64,000 bases of DNA from positions 7,955-71,954 of the forward strand of contig ML769472.1 of assembly GCA_009733575.1 (NCBI GenBank), given 5' to 3'. The notes below the pieces were generated by a model. That model searched no databases. It saw only the letters and a program-made list of their open reading frames with translations, and had not been told where the DNA came from. Source of the DNA: Gymnopus androsaceus JB14. Taxonomy: Eukaryota > Basidiomycota > Agaricomycetes > Agaricales > Omphalotaceae. Below are positions 42,785 through 55,173 of the stretch, piece after piece (position 1 is the first letter of the stretch; each line of letters begins with the position of its first letter). The position numbers were made by a program, and so were the translations under genes.

Positions 42785-42929
42785 AGTGCCCTGAGCCCCG
42801 GCCCAAGATCCCGGCTCAGGGCTTTCAAGAATCTGATCCCTAGAGACAGCTGGGGCCAGTTCCGGCTCAATCAGGCCCGGCTCAGAGGGCTCAAGGGCTC
42901 TGAGCCCCAGCTGGCACATCACTGGCACT
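42785..42929. repeat. GC-rich inverted-word stretch
   Basis: Runs of CCCTGAGCCCCGG/GGCTCAGGG/GGGCTCTGAGCCCC alternate in both orientations between AGTGCC (42785) and GGCACT (42929). It looks like a further hairpin-word mini-element but without the CATCAG ends; no TSD is visible. Confidence 0.4.
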
Positions 42930-43488
42930 AGTCAGAATCAGATTCATTGCCATAAATCTTCAAGCTCAAAAAGCAGGCTCCTGCTAAATTTGCATGCTTT
43001 GGGCTTCAAGCCCAAGACCTGACTTGTCTCTTTCTTCCTTCCTTCAATCTTTCACTTTCCGGATTGGTGGATCTTGCCAAGATCTTGCTAGGAAATACGC
43101 TATTCATGGGTACATTGGTATAGGTTTTCGGATGTTTGTAGGGTGCTGGGCTCAATTCCCAGTGTATCCAGTCCAAGATTGCCTTTGGACTCCGATGGAG
43201 GAGCTGCGGGCTAAATGACCTACCCTATCTAAACCCTAGATAAGATCAATCAAATCAGATAAGGTTCTTTTTTTCGCGCCGATTGTCGCCTGTGCTTGCG
43301 TATGAGACCGGCGGTTTGTCCACTTCGGCTTCTACAGTCATTGCGCCGCGTAATCTATCCACTACAAGATAGTTACTTCCCCGTTGAGCCTCCGAAACTC
43401 TTGGAAAGCTGATGCAATGCGCATCTTCCTTCCCCGTGCAGTTTCCGCCACGGTCAGCAGGATTGCGTCGACATGTCGGCAGAACTCG

Positions 43489-43497
43489 TATATATAA
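43489..43497 (+). promoter_or_regulatory. TATA box of the aldo-keto reductase gene
   Basis: TATATATAA lies 66 bp upstream of the start codon at 43563, a normal basidiomycete position. Confidence 0.5.
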
Positions 43498-43562
43498 CCT
43501 GAGACTCTACTTCCAGAAATTCAACTCACATCCAGACAGTCTATTAGATACCTCAGCTTACA

Positions 43563-44946
43563 ATGATTTCTCATACAATCAAACTCGGTGGAACGGCTTC
43601 AAGCATCACTGTGGGCCCAGTTGCTGTGAGTATATCCTCACCACTTCAAAGTATCACTCTGACCATCCGATGATCTTCTATAGCACGGTTTGATGATGAT
43701 GACGGGGTCCCCAGTCCCAATTTCTGACGAGCAAGCATTTGAATCCATCAAGGCTGGCGTCGATGCCTTGCCTCCCGGTACGAAGGCCTTCCTGAACAGT
43801 GGTATGTGTTGAACATCTTTTAAATTTTCATAACCAGTCGTAACAGTACTATCTTCACCTAGGCGAATTCTACGCGAGAGACTTTGGGACCGGCAATCTA
43901 CAACTGCTGTCCCGATTCTTTGCCAAGTACCCAGAATATGCAGACAAGACTTTCCTTTCCGTCAAGGGCGGTATGAGCCGTCAACCTTTTGGTCCGGATG
44001 GCTCGTACGTATTCTCATTCGAACTGTTCACAATCGCTGCTAACAACCCGATCCATTCATAGCATGGAATGCCTCAGAGCAAGCGTCGAAAACATACAGA
44101 ACGCTCTTGGACCCAACAAGAAGCTTGATCTCTTTGAACCAGCTCGAATTGATCGCAATACACCGCTCGAGACCATCATGAACAACCTCGTTACTCTCCT
44201 CAAGGAAGGAAAATTCTCTCATATCGGTCTATCCGAATGCAATGCCAACACCTTGCGCAAAGCTAATGCTGTAAGTTTTGAACCTTTCAAGGTTTAGCCA
44301 CTTGGGCTTTCATTCAATTGACGTTTCCCTCAGATTTACCCTATCACTGCGGCTGAAATCGAAGTCAGCCCATGGGCGTACGGTGATAATCAAAAGGCGG
44401 TGATTTCTACAGCGCGCGAGCTCAACATTACTGTTCTCGCGTACGGGCCTTTGGGAAAAGGCTACCTTACAGGTCAGATTAAATCTCCGAGTGACATTCC
44501 TGGTACGGTTTTTAGTTTTTCTGTGACTGGAATCTGCTCATACTTATCATATACATACTAGAGGGCGATTTTCGCTCTCATTTCACTCGTTTTAAGGAAG
44601 AGTACTTCAAGGCAAACTGGGCTCTTGTCGAAAGTTTGGTAGCCGTTGCTGAGAAGAAGGGCGTTACTCCAGCGCAGCTGAGCATCGCTTGGGTAGCGTC
44701 GCTTGGACCGCATATGTTACCTCTCCCGGGATCCTCGTACGTGTATAACTTGGTATCATCGAGTTTGGTTTGACTATCAATATGTTTTTTAGGAAAGCCT
44801 CTCGCACTTTGGAGAATCTGCAGGCTGGGGATATCGAGCTCACTCCTGAAGAGGTGAAGGCTGTTGACGATATTATTGTTGCGAATCCTGTGGTTGGAGA
44901 TAGGTACTTTGGTCAATCAGATGAGGAGGCTCACCTTTGGGCATAA
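43563..44946 (+). CDS. Aldo-keto reductase, pyridoxal reductase-like (AKR8 type), 342 aa
   Basis: Probably a cytosolic NADPH-dependent reductase of the pyridoxal/aldehyde type, (alpha/beta)8 barrel. Seven exons join without break: 43563-43625, 43684-43801, 43863-44004, 44063-44270, 44334-44502, 44562-44736, 44793-44946. Visible marks are FLNSGEFYARD (catalytic tyrosine region), KTFLSVKGGM (catalytic lysine), KKLDLFEPARID, GLSECNANTLRKA, EVSPWAYGD, LAYGPLGKGYLTGQ and PLPGSSKASRTLENL (NADP phosphate-binding turn). The DLFEPARID and NSGEFY variants and the length fit the fungal Plr1-like group and not the typical short AKRs with DTA-x-x-YG. Start chosen for the conserved beginning SHTIKLGGTASSITVGPVAHG. 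Nearest neighbour is the convergent MLKL-like gene. Substrate not determinable from sequence. Confidence 0.9.
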
Positions 44947-45273
44947 ACAATGGATGTGTCAATATTCTGTGTTATATTCCTCCATTTCAATGAATATTCA
45001 GTTTTCCAAATTGATTCATTGTAAGTAGAGCTCTAAGGCCAGGTACGTTCTTTCTGACTTCGCGTTGGTAACTGTGCAGTATGCTTTCACCCAGCCTGAG
45101 CTTATTAATCATCGCGCACAGACAATGGCAGCCTCGCTTCAACTTTGGAGCTCGAGCGTGATATACAAGTATCTTCTAGTCACATAAATTAGGATCCATA
45201 GTTATGAAAAGTATATATAATTGTCTGGAATGAAATGCAATCGTTATGAGTTTGCAGTATGTATGCATCATAG

Positions 45274-47550
45274 CTAGTAGTAGTACCGGTTGCGACCAGT
45301 AATCTGAATCGGCGATCTGTACCTGTAACCCTCTCCGACGCCATGACCATTACCTCCCTCACCATATCGATTTCGATATTCACTGCCATAGGACCGTCCC
45401 ATCACATTCTCAGAGTCAGGATTTTCATCACGGTCACCCTCCGAGTCCCAATAGTTTACGTTTGCGGCTCTACGCCCCCGACCCGGGTGACGTCGCCCAC
45501 GCGTAGCAGCAGTAGTAGGAGCATCATCAATATTTCCATAGTACTGGGTTTGAATATGATTATCCCGCTGGTTTCTTCCGAAACTAAACGCCTCCTTGCC
45601 AAGTGCAGCAATCGCATTCACTGACGGCCTTCCTCTTCCTCCCCCTTCCATACCTCCTCTAGGAAATTTATTTTCTACTTCATCATGGCTACCACCATCA
45701 CCATTTGTCGATGAGACAGCTGCTGGCGCTATTGGTCTCCGGGTTACGGCGTTCAGAGTTTTATCAGGGCTTTGTCGTCCTCCTGTTGGATCATATTCAT
45801 AAACGTTCCCATAATTCCACCTCTGCGATTGATCGTTCACCCAGGAGGTGTTCTGGTCCCCGGTAATGGAGGTAAAGTGTATGTTTCCGTTCCCGCTACC
45901 GTCTTGACCTCCGAGTTGGATTCCAGGTTCTGATTCGGATTCAGATGCAGTAGAAGTAGTGTGCACGCTACTCGAGCTTATTCCTCCCTCTCCTACTGGC
46001 TGAACGGCATTCTGATCTTCGATATCGATGACGTTTGAATTTCCGCTGACTTGGGAATGTTCAGGTGCAGACTGGGTAGGCGCAACTTGAGAATTGGATT
46101 GTGGTTTAGCTGGGGATTTGTGAGAACGCGAGGTGGTTTTGGACTTGTGAGTCCGATTCCCATTCGTAAAGGTGGTATTCCCAGTATGGAATGTAGCTCC
46201 CGCGAAGGAAAATATAGCTGGGAAAGCTGTGGCTCCGACTTGTAATCCCTCCGCTCGAGCTGATTCTGTTGGTGCCGGAGGTACGGGTACGGGCGAGCTT
46301 CCCTCCGAAACGCCTCCTCCGGAAACTGGAACGGGAACTTTAGCGGGGACGGACTCGCCAGTGGGTCTAATTGCTTCCCCAGATGAGGGACGATGATGAG
46401 GAGTCAACGACCGCATCTGCACCTGCGCTTGCATGACCTTCTGTTGCATTTCGATCCTCGAAATAACTTGCTGAATCGTGATATGGGATTGTAACTACAT
46501 CAAACCAAAAAAATCGCAATCAGCTTCAGTAGTTGTGAAATTTGCCTATATACACACTGTAAACAAATCCAATGCGCTCTTCAACCTACCCTGATACTCC
46601 GCTACCTTGCCTGTGTCTGCATCGGAGGTTATAAACCTTAAGAGTACATTTCGGGAAGCGGTGCGCTTGGCGAAGAGGGATATCTCGTGCAGGGTGCTAT
46701 TAGGCCGAGAGCATAGAATTAGTTATGTAAACGCGGTAATGAAGGAGGATGACACCTACGAGCACAGTTGCTTTAAATTGGTCTCAAGATGCGGGTTTAA
46801 TTGCTCTGCCTCTTCCTCCCCTTCTTCCGTTTCCTTGCCTTCCTCATCTTGCGTCTCTCCGCACTCCCCTGTACCCATATCTGGATCGATAGGATCATCT
46901 AATCGTCCAGCAACAAGATTATCATCCTGCTTTCCTTCCTTCTCCCTTGGCTCCGCTTTCAGTTCCGGTTGCGTGAGAGCCTCCCCGGCACCTCTTTGAC
47001 GCTGTAAAACCTCGTCACACGTCGTCCAAACCGTATATACCAGTGTACAAGCGTCTTCTCCTAGCGATAGCAGAGAAGATTTTGCATTTCGGGTGGTCTG
47101 TGAAAGGCAGGAGGAAGGTTGGTTCCAAGAAAAATAGCAGAAATGACAATATAACGCACCTGAACGGCATTCCAAATCCCTAAAGCCAATCCAGCCGCTT
47201 CGCTTAGGTATGGTACTGGGGCGAGGGTGGCTACATCGTTGAGAGTGGAGAGGGCTAGGCTAGTGGCTCCTGAGAGAGCGGAGAAGATTTCTTCTTTTCG
47301 TTCTTTTCGTAGTACCATTGATTCTTCTCGCTCAGAGTCGCTTGACGCCCTAGCACCACTAGGGATAGAATTCTTGTTTTTCTTCTGAATTCAAGCAAAT
47401 GTCAGCATGACGCTATAAACACGTTGGAGACGGTAGCGGACTGACCAAGTGGAAAACTTGAAAAAAATGTCTTGATTTCGAGACTTGGGTAGTCGGGACT
47501 GTGGCCGGACAGTCACCACTAGCAGTAACGGAATTGCGGGGACGCTTCAT
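45274..47550 (-). CDS. MLKL-N-terminal-domain-like protein with RGG-rich tail, 675 aa
   Basis: Five exons join in frame: 47550-47446, 47384-47160, 47097-46760, 46696-46558, 46494-45274. After a basic N-terminus, residues about 60-215 form a helical bundle of the agaricomycete MLKL_NTD-like type (SGATSLALSTLNDVATLAPV...YLSEAAGLALGIWNAV...LREI-like ISLFAKRTASRNVLLRF ITSDADTGKVAEYQ). An acidic insert (EEGKETEEGEEEAEQ) divides the bundle. The remaining ~430 residues are disordered, Ser/Pro/Gly/Asn-rich, ending in Arg-Gly motifs (GGRGRPS, RGRRHPGRGRR, GRSYGSEYRNRYGEGG). In fungi such bundles occur as adaptors in HET/NLR-type self-recognition and cell-death systems, with a membrane role by analogy to HeLo domains; the RGG tail suggests RNA or condensate association. 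Both roles are inference. No kinase or NACHT domain is present. Confidence 0.75.
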
Positions 47551-49313
47551 TGGCGAGCAGGCGTCGTTCTTCGACGTCTCTGGAAGCAAGAGAAAGTTAC
47601 TGCGCAAGTCGTGACAAAGGCAAGAGCGTGGTGAAGTTAGATCGTGCAGATATCGCAAATTCGTATATGGTGCGGGCAAGTACTGAACGATCGTTTATAG
47701 TCCTGGTAATGCGTATAAAAGGGAAGTGAGATAATCATTTATCTGGTAAAAAGAAGGCTGTATAATGGGGGAGAAGACAGCATCATTCCAAGAATATAAA
47801 GACCAGAGGAACAAAGGGATAAAAGAAATGATTCCCGATCGTAACTAGTTTCGACTTACATTACTAGTTTCGAATTTGCCATGTGTCCTCAGGCTCAAGC
47901 CATTTTGCACAGCAGCTTTGGAGTGTGGCCGTCTTGATCTTGCCACTGATCGTACTTGCTTGTTCCTGCTGTAGTCTGTAGAGAAGGTATTGAGAGCACT
48001 ACTGGCAGTAGCAAACCTGGGTGACTTGCTTGCGGACCTGTCTTAGCCTTGAGGTTGGCGGACTCGACTCGCGGTGATGGTAAATAGTAAATAGATCGCG
48101 AGCCAACCGAACATCCGATTCCAATTTCCTTGAGCAGCCTACATCCAGGCCTAGCTAGCCTGTAGAGTTCATGCAACCTTGCAAGTATGGCTGTGATTAA
48201 AAGAGGGTGGGTTTCGCTGATCGCTAAGGCCAAAACGAAATAGACTCGAGCCAGTCGCCGTAGTGGATGCAGCGACGTTTGATGATGAGTCGATCAAAGT
48301 GCCGCAAACGCGAACGTCACCGGGCCGACGCAGCCGGCTGGTTCGAGTCTAAAAAACGAAAAGCACATCACGTTCATTCATCATCTTTCTTTCCTTCCTC
48401 TTTAACTAAAGAAAAGCAACTTGGCAATATTCTCTGAATCTTCAAAAAATGGCCAGGTTAGCGAATGTGCTCTTTTCCTGGCCGCGTCTGGAGAAACTCT
48501 GATCTCGATGAATAGACGGGTGGGCGTATTTCAACTTTTATCCTTGATCCAAGTTGAGCAAGTGGGTGTAGGCCCCAAGGTTTGAACGGCGATGCGATTG
48601 ATTATTCGAATTCACCAGATACCTTCATCCACACTGTTTTACCTCCTCGAAATAAACAGCTCTCATGGCCTTCCTCGACGTTTTCAAAGTATTACTGACA
48701 GTAAAGCTTGCCGAATCGCGAAAGTGTTAGGAAAGCATTCGATGGGTCTAATACGAGCTGGCGATGTCATTCTAGACGAGATTATGGTTATAGCCGCAAG
48801 ATCAATTACGAAGTTTACAGAGACTGTACGCTTGAAATACGGGCTCATGTTATCATGAAGACGATGGATATTGACTCTCTATTAGCCCCGACTATTTCTT
48901 TTCCATTAGATGGCCGACTCCCTTCCTTCTTCCTATTATCTCCATCCTGTCATCATCGTGCACCGACTCGGATGCGTCTCTTTCAACGATACTATTATAC
49001 AGTAGATGGCTGAAACACCCTGCTAGGGACAACTTCATGAGGCTTCCTGGCGCGATGGTACCGCCTCCGGTTGTTATTACAGGTTGCACGCTCCTGGGCA
49101 TGTACAATTAAAGCGCTTTCTTAATAGTTTCATGCTCGGCCCAAATTAATTGCCATTGACGCTTGTGATCTAATATGAAGCGCTACAGAGAGAGTGAAAA
49201 AAAATCTGTTCCGCCAGAGACTCTTGGGAATCATTATCTGAACGATTAGCTCACACCAAACGAAAGATGATCTTCCAGTGCACTTGGATAAAAAGACACT
49301 AGAGAAGCGAAAT
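47551..49313. other. Intergenic stretch, only fragmentary frames
   Basis: Short frames at 47895-48233 (-) and 48592-49013 (+) show no family I know. A possible short 5' exon (ATGGCCAG followed by GTTAGCG near 48450) could belong to a small gene or a decayed one, but I could not extend it. Nothing else is supported. Confidence 0.3.
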
Positions 49314-49407
49314 AGCCCACCGCGAGGGTCGAACTCGCAGCCTTCAGATTCACAAAGCCAACACCGCCTTAAAAGTCTGACGCTCTATCCGATTGAGCTA
49401 GGCGGGC
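49314..49407 (-). tRNA. tRNA-Lys(UUU) with a 20-nt intron
   Basis: On the - strand the molecule starts GCCCGCCTAGCTCAATCGG and closes with GGTGGGC, giving a seven-pair acceptor stem with one G-U. The D arm has TAGCTCAATCGGATAGAGC (A box), the T arm GGTTCGA-like GAGTTCGACCC (B box). The anticodon stem TCAGA/TCTGA encloses loop CTTTTAA with anticodon TTT, and a 20-nt intron sits at the canonical 37/38 position. A TTTTT Pol III terminator follows at 49294-49290. The CCA is not encoded, as expected for a eukaryote. Confidence 0.92.
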
Positions 49408-49564
49408 TGTAACAAGTGCGTTTCAATTTTAATAACATACACGAGCACTCAATAATCAACAAAATACTTCATGCTTCTCTCGCATGTTTTTACTTGTAAT
49501 AAGTACATGATTATTAGATCCGTTCTGTGGTACTCGTACGCTCTACTTACTTACACATCTCTAT

Positions 49565-52500
49565 TCACTCGTTCTCCGTTTCCTGCTCCTGCTCCCCCTC
49601 CCGCTGAACAGGTCCGTGCATCGGTGGAGTTTTGGATACCGGTTCGTGATTCTTCAACCTCATCTCCACTAGGAATTCCTTGTCTCTGACCGCCTGCGAC
49701 CATGATGCCAACATCCCGCGAAGAAGAATAAACGTGTGCATGAGACCCGCTAGGCAGAACAGGCTCGAATAAACATACGTGACTGCGAATAATGGTTAGT
49801 GTACTAGTACAGAAAAGAATAAAAGAGCAACGTACAAAGGAATTTCTCGTCAACATAGCGGCCGACCAAGGGAAAGAAAAAGTTGATGGAATAGAAAACG
49901 AAGGCTGGAAAGAAGATCATGCCCAGTAGACCGCCCGTCACAGGCGCAAAAACATCTTTTGTAGCGGCTACGGGATCTGGATGCGTCCAACCGTTACGCT
50001 TGATCTAAAAAATATTATTCAATCCAGGTGAGGAAATGTCAGGAAGGAATGAACATACTATCTCAATCCCTCTTGAGATGGGGTTATACGGTGGCCTCCG
50101 GCTTACTCGCGTTACTATCTTCATATACAGAAGACCTGCCGCCCAACAGTCCAATATCCGTATCCTTGGAACCTCGAGATCTGGGTTGAGATGAAGCTTG
50201 AACGGCAGGATCATATACAGTTCAACCACACCACCAACGAGGGGCGGTATGATTATGCCCAAAAATACGGCCATGTAAGACGCTTTGACGAACCATACAA
50301 GCCCACGTTTCACTGCAAGCCACCACAAAGAACCTCGAGGACCTTCGGTGCCCCATCTTTGCCTTCTCTTGTCAAGACGATCAACAGCTCTACCAGCGAT
50401 CCAACATACCCAAAGCATGTAGAATCCAGCGATGATAGAATATCCATCGTGGACTTCTCGTTTGCCCTTGAATACAATGCCAAAGAATGCACGTCCCAAG
50501 AGGATCGGCAATGCCAACGATACACCAAGACAGAAAGCCGCAAAGCTCCACATTATGAACACGAAAAAAATCATCCGGTATCGGAATTGCGGTGGTATGT
50601 AGACCACGGCAAAGTCCTTATTGACACTTCGGCTTGCTTTGATTGTCTCCGCGTCCTGACGAGCGATGAGGATCCTTGCAGCGTCGTCAAAAGGCTCGCC
50701 CGTAGCTGTCACCGATGCAGTAGCGCGCATTTCCCGAGGAATAGCAATGTCATCCGTGTTGGGAACACGTTTAAATGAGCCGTCATAGTCGGAGGCCAAA
50801 ACAGAGCTACTCTTGCTTGGTCCGTATATAATGCTGGACAGCGACCATGTTTTCGGGGTGTACTCTTCTTCCCCGTGACGTTTTCCGAAGAAATAAGATG
50901 TAAGACGAAGCCGTTTGGCAAGTCCTTTCCATACGGCCATCGTAAATCTCTTGAGAGGTTTGCGAGGGCGGAAGTATGTCATCGTATAGGGTAATGCGAG
51001 ATTAAGGAAGAGCAGGTCAATTGGGACGTTGGATAACGGCTCTCTGTAGGAATTTGTCAAGCCATCAAGGTAACAAGCAAAGAAAAAAAAAGCACATACC
51101 TTGTCTTCCACCGGAAAGGAAGTAGCATTTTTCGACCGAGTAGCAGAAGAACCGCAACACTGCAAATCGTGCACATAACGACAAAGGAATACATCACACC
51201 GCTGACACAGATCTTGCGCAGCTGTACTAGAGAAGGCCGATCGAGGATATCGCGAATAGGATGTGCGTTCTGATCCTGGGGGTCTTTGATGAACCACATT
51301 GCTCCTGGACGCATTATACTTCGACATCCCGAGAGCAATAGTGCGAACGAGTACCTATAAGAGCAATACATAAGCACACCGAAGATCAAGAACGGGGACG
51401 ACTAACATGAACATTGTTCCCGCTACCCAATGGTAAAATACTGTAGTGAGCGGTGCTTGATAGAGAAACTCCATTCTCGAAGCGTATGAAGCCTTTGGGA
51501 AGAGCCATAGCGTGCAGAGATCCAAAACAACTCCACATCCAAGAGGGAACGTGACTAGCTCGATGAAAATAAACGTCGCGACCTTTAAAAAAAAGTAAAC
51601 GATTATTCCAAGGATTGCATGACAGTAGACCAACCTTCAAAACAAGTAGCTGCTGTCGGACAGCGCTCCTAACAGCTCGACCGGCAGTCTTGACATTGCC
51701 TACAGTGAGAAGGTTCAAATAAATGGCCAGGATGCAGGCGAATATGCAGTAGCCAAAGAGAACAGCGAAAATTCTCTCCGCCGCGCCGTCACCAACCGCA
51801 AGCTGGATCCAAACTTCCTCGAGTTTCGCATATCCTTGTCGAACCTCTCGTCCAATGGGAGAAAAGTGCGGTTCGGTCAAGTCCAAAAAGGAAGACAATG
51901 TTTGCGATATGAAAGAGGGGTCGGAGACAGATTCGGGGATAGATTCAACAATCTGTTCTGCAGGAGCTTCGGCGAAACCCAAAATGCGAAGCACTGGTTC
52001 CAAGAATTCTTTAAGCAGAGAGTACTAGCAGAGACCAGTTAGTTTTGTCGAAAAGAACGGAATGAGCATAGCATACCGTAGCAAAACAAGATTCCCGGAC
52101 CTTGTTCCCCCTGACTTCCCCAAGGGACTCGGAGACAATCCAGAAGGAGAATTGCATGACCCACTGCCCTAGAGTTTTGACTATTTGCAGGTAAGGTGGA
52201 ATCAAGATGTCTGTGATAAGATAGGCCAACGAGTCCACTGCAGGATCGGTCACGATACGGATAGCTCGAATCGGAAGATGAAGAATGAAGAGCAATCGTC
52301 TTGGCTTTAGCTACAAGAACGACTTTGTTAAACGAGCGGACGTAGATAACCCAAGAGAACGTACTAACCAAAAGCAACGCCGCCGTTTTACCAATCGTGT
52401 AAGGTATCCAAATTCCCAATCCGATAACAGTATCCATAATGAAGATCATAAGCCCAGCGTTTTGTAAAAGACCTAATACTGGGCCTCTCAAACCAATTGC

Positions 52501-55173
52501 TGAGGGGAAAAACAATGTTAAAAATAAGCGGGACCAAAGTAGTGACCAACTTGCCTTCCATTGCTCCGTCCATGTCGTCCTCGACTGCAGCCTCCATATC
52601 ATCTATCATCAAAGCCTCCTCTTCCGCAACATTCCTTGCAGGAGGTTGCGGTTGAGGTTGAGGACCTTGAACTGGAGCCAACTGCAAAGCACCGGGTGCG
52701 TCACCGTCAATTGCAACCATTCGTCTGAGTCCAGGCCCTGCTTCAAAATGCTACGGCTTGCATAGGGTCAGGTTGCCCCCGCCGTGGTCTTTGAGGCTCA
52801 CCAGCCTCACCAGCCTCATCTTCGCCATCATCATCGTCATCGTCGTCTTCTTCCTCTTCTTCATCCTCGTCTTCCGCACCTAACGCGACATCGTCCTCCT
52901 GCACCACCATGACTGGGGGTTCCGGTAGTGGCGGTGGAGCAGGTAATGCATTATCTTGCTGGGGAATTCCCTCTTCTTCTTCTGGGAAATACCAGTCCAT
53001 TTCCATTTCACCGTTTGCTCGAGGCGGCAAATAGACTCGTTGTTCTTCGTCGACATCGTGTCCATCAAGCGTCTCAGAGTCATCGTTTTCTTCTTCCGCA
53101 GTATGAGCGCTCGATGTGCTGGTAGAATACCATTCCACGTCCGCTTCACCGTCATCCAAAGGTACCGAGTCTGTGGCAGGCAGCAATGGGATGCTTTCAC
53201 CATGCTCTGTCTCAGAGTCTTCTTCGTCTTCTTCTTCTTCCGATGTCTGTTCACCCACTGTACTCAGTGTGCTGGTAGAACTAGAGGCGAAATAGTCATT
53301 GTTTTCAAAGTCAGCCAACTCTTCCGGTGCTCGGTAGGTGGCAAGGCTGGGAGATTCAAGTGGGGTTTTCACTCTCGGTGAAGAAGGCCCAGACACCGGA
53401 GAACCCAAGGTTAAGCCAGAGCCACCAGGGGTAGTAGGTAAAGTAGTTGGAAGAGGAGGTCGACGTATAGGTGTTCCTGGTCTGGAGATACTGGCGTTAG
53501 AGGTAAGAGGTGTAAGGGCCGGTGGTTCCGGCGAAGTAGAAAATCTCGGAGTAGGCAATGTAGGAGCAAAAGAGGACATGGAAGAGCTACTTGAGGCCTG
53601 ATTTCCAAAACTGATTCCATTGGATGTTGTTAAAGAAGATGAGGATTCAGTAGATGTAGAATCTTTGGGAGGAGGGAACACGAAAGAGAAGGGTATGTTT
53701 CCATTGGGCCGCTCAAGGGCAACAGTCGGGAAGAACGTCGCCGGAGGAGGCGTAGGCGTAGAAGAGGACGTTTCGGGAGGCGGACTTGGAAGTGCCATCC
53801 CAAGATCTTGTCTTCGCCTATTCACGCCCTGCCTCGCTGCCCTCGCCAATTGCAACCGCCTTGCAAAATTTCGTCTCTGCATCCTCTCCTGTTTGATATC
53901 TCGGTTATTATCCTCATCGATTTCGACGTCAGCGTCTGCCTCCTTTTCCTTTCCCTTTCCCGTCCTGCGCTTCGCCCTCATACTCGCAAATCGATCCAAT
54001 TCTTCTTCCAGTGTGTCGCTTCGTACAGGAGCAAACTCGACTGCTGAACGCCCTAGGCTCAGTGCCCTGAGTTCTCTTTCTCTTTCTTCTTCCTCGGTTA
54101 ACGGCCGCTCCTCTCGTTCAAGAACTCTGAGAGCATCCAACGCCCTGACAGCCTCAATCTGTCGGTGTGCTAAAGCGAGACGTGCGTTGACGTCCATGCG
54201 TGGTGCGGCCGGACGTGGAGCAGGTTGCGCTGGAGGAACCTGCGGGCCAGGCGGAACTTGGAGAATTTCCGGTCCAACGTTGTCATCATCATCGAATACG
54301 CCGGGCCTTGCATTTTGTGCGATCCATTCACGGAGGAGAAAAATGGCAACGAAGGTAATGACGATGAGAGCTGCTATGATCTGGCCGGTGAAGATATCGG
54401 CAGAAAGAGACACCCATGCTGGATGCCCGCCAATCCGACCAAGCAGGTTGTAAACCGAAGTATGGGCTGGAGGAGGGCTGGATTCGTTGAGATAAGACTG
54501 AGTTAAGTCTATGATTTCATTTATTAAGAAACGGTGGCTGGATTCATTTCGAGGGTGAAGTGATTGACGGTCACTGATCCACCAGGCTCTACAAGCAAGG
54601 TAAATCAAAGTGAATAAAGGTCGCTAAAACAACTCACGTAGAATCTCCCATTGAAAAATACACTCGCCACGACCAAACAGTCAAAAGAGGTACTATAGCA
54701 AGCCAAACGAGTGAGACCACAATAGCCCTAAATATCATGAGCACGGCATAGAATCCTTGCTGTATAAGCCGGCGAATCATGAGCAATGGAGGAAGAGTAG
54801 AGGGCATGTCCGCCGCATAGACTTGTGGCCCATGATTTCAGTAAAAATTTCAGCATTGATTTCGCAAGTTACTATACCTTTTGTGAAGGAATATGGGTGC
54901 TTGCAGACATCGCAAGTCTTCTTTTTGCTATGAGCAAGCCATGTTGTCAAACTAGAACAAAAATTGAGCCAAAACTGAATGCCAAAAAGCGGGATTTGGA
55001 GCTACCAGTCTTGGTGGATATACCGGATGGTTCCAGAACATTTGCAGGGATGAAATAGAGGTTGATCAGGTTCTGCTGGAGCACTGCATATACGACAGGT
55101 ATCTGAGGAATTGTTAGCGCGTTACAAGGAGGAATTTGGTAGAAATTATACCTTGCTCTTCAGCCTCTTGCAT
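49565..55173 (-). CDS. ER membrane E3 ubiquitin ligase DOA10/SSM4 (MARCH6 type), 1,634 aa
   Basis: Ubiquitin ligase of endoplasmic-reticulum-associated degradation; RING-CH finger in the cytosol, body in the ER/nuclear membrane. Fourteen exons join in frame: 55173-55152, 55102-55006, 54951-54878, 54821-54638, 54588-52802, 52737-52555, 52499-52369, 52310-52077, 52024-51635, 51582-51407, 51354-51100, 51043-50059, 50004-49836, 49782-49565. The RING-CH finger is at the extreme N-terminus: TCRICSAP, HPCKCSGTIRYIHQDC and TCDVCKHPY. A 550-residue cytosolic loop rich in Pro/Ser and acidic runs follows, then many hydrophobic helices, including the conserved LGLGIWIPYTIGKTAALLL and a C-terminal NGWTHPDPVAATKDVFAPVT...AVRDKEFLVEMRLKNHEP. 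The exon ending at 52555 uses a GC donor (GCAAGT). Length is close to that of family members (1,300-1,700). No breaks seen. Confidence 0.93.

Noticed and set aside
45343..46396. Several + strand frames
   Set aside because: Antisense shadows of the last exon of the MLKL-like gene.
53620..54453. 277-codon + strand frame
   Set aside because: Antisense of the long DOA10 exon 54588-52802, which has clear conserved protein on the - strand; Ser/Arg-rich shadow of acidic and Pro-rich codons.
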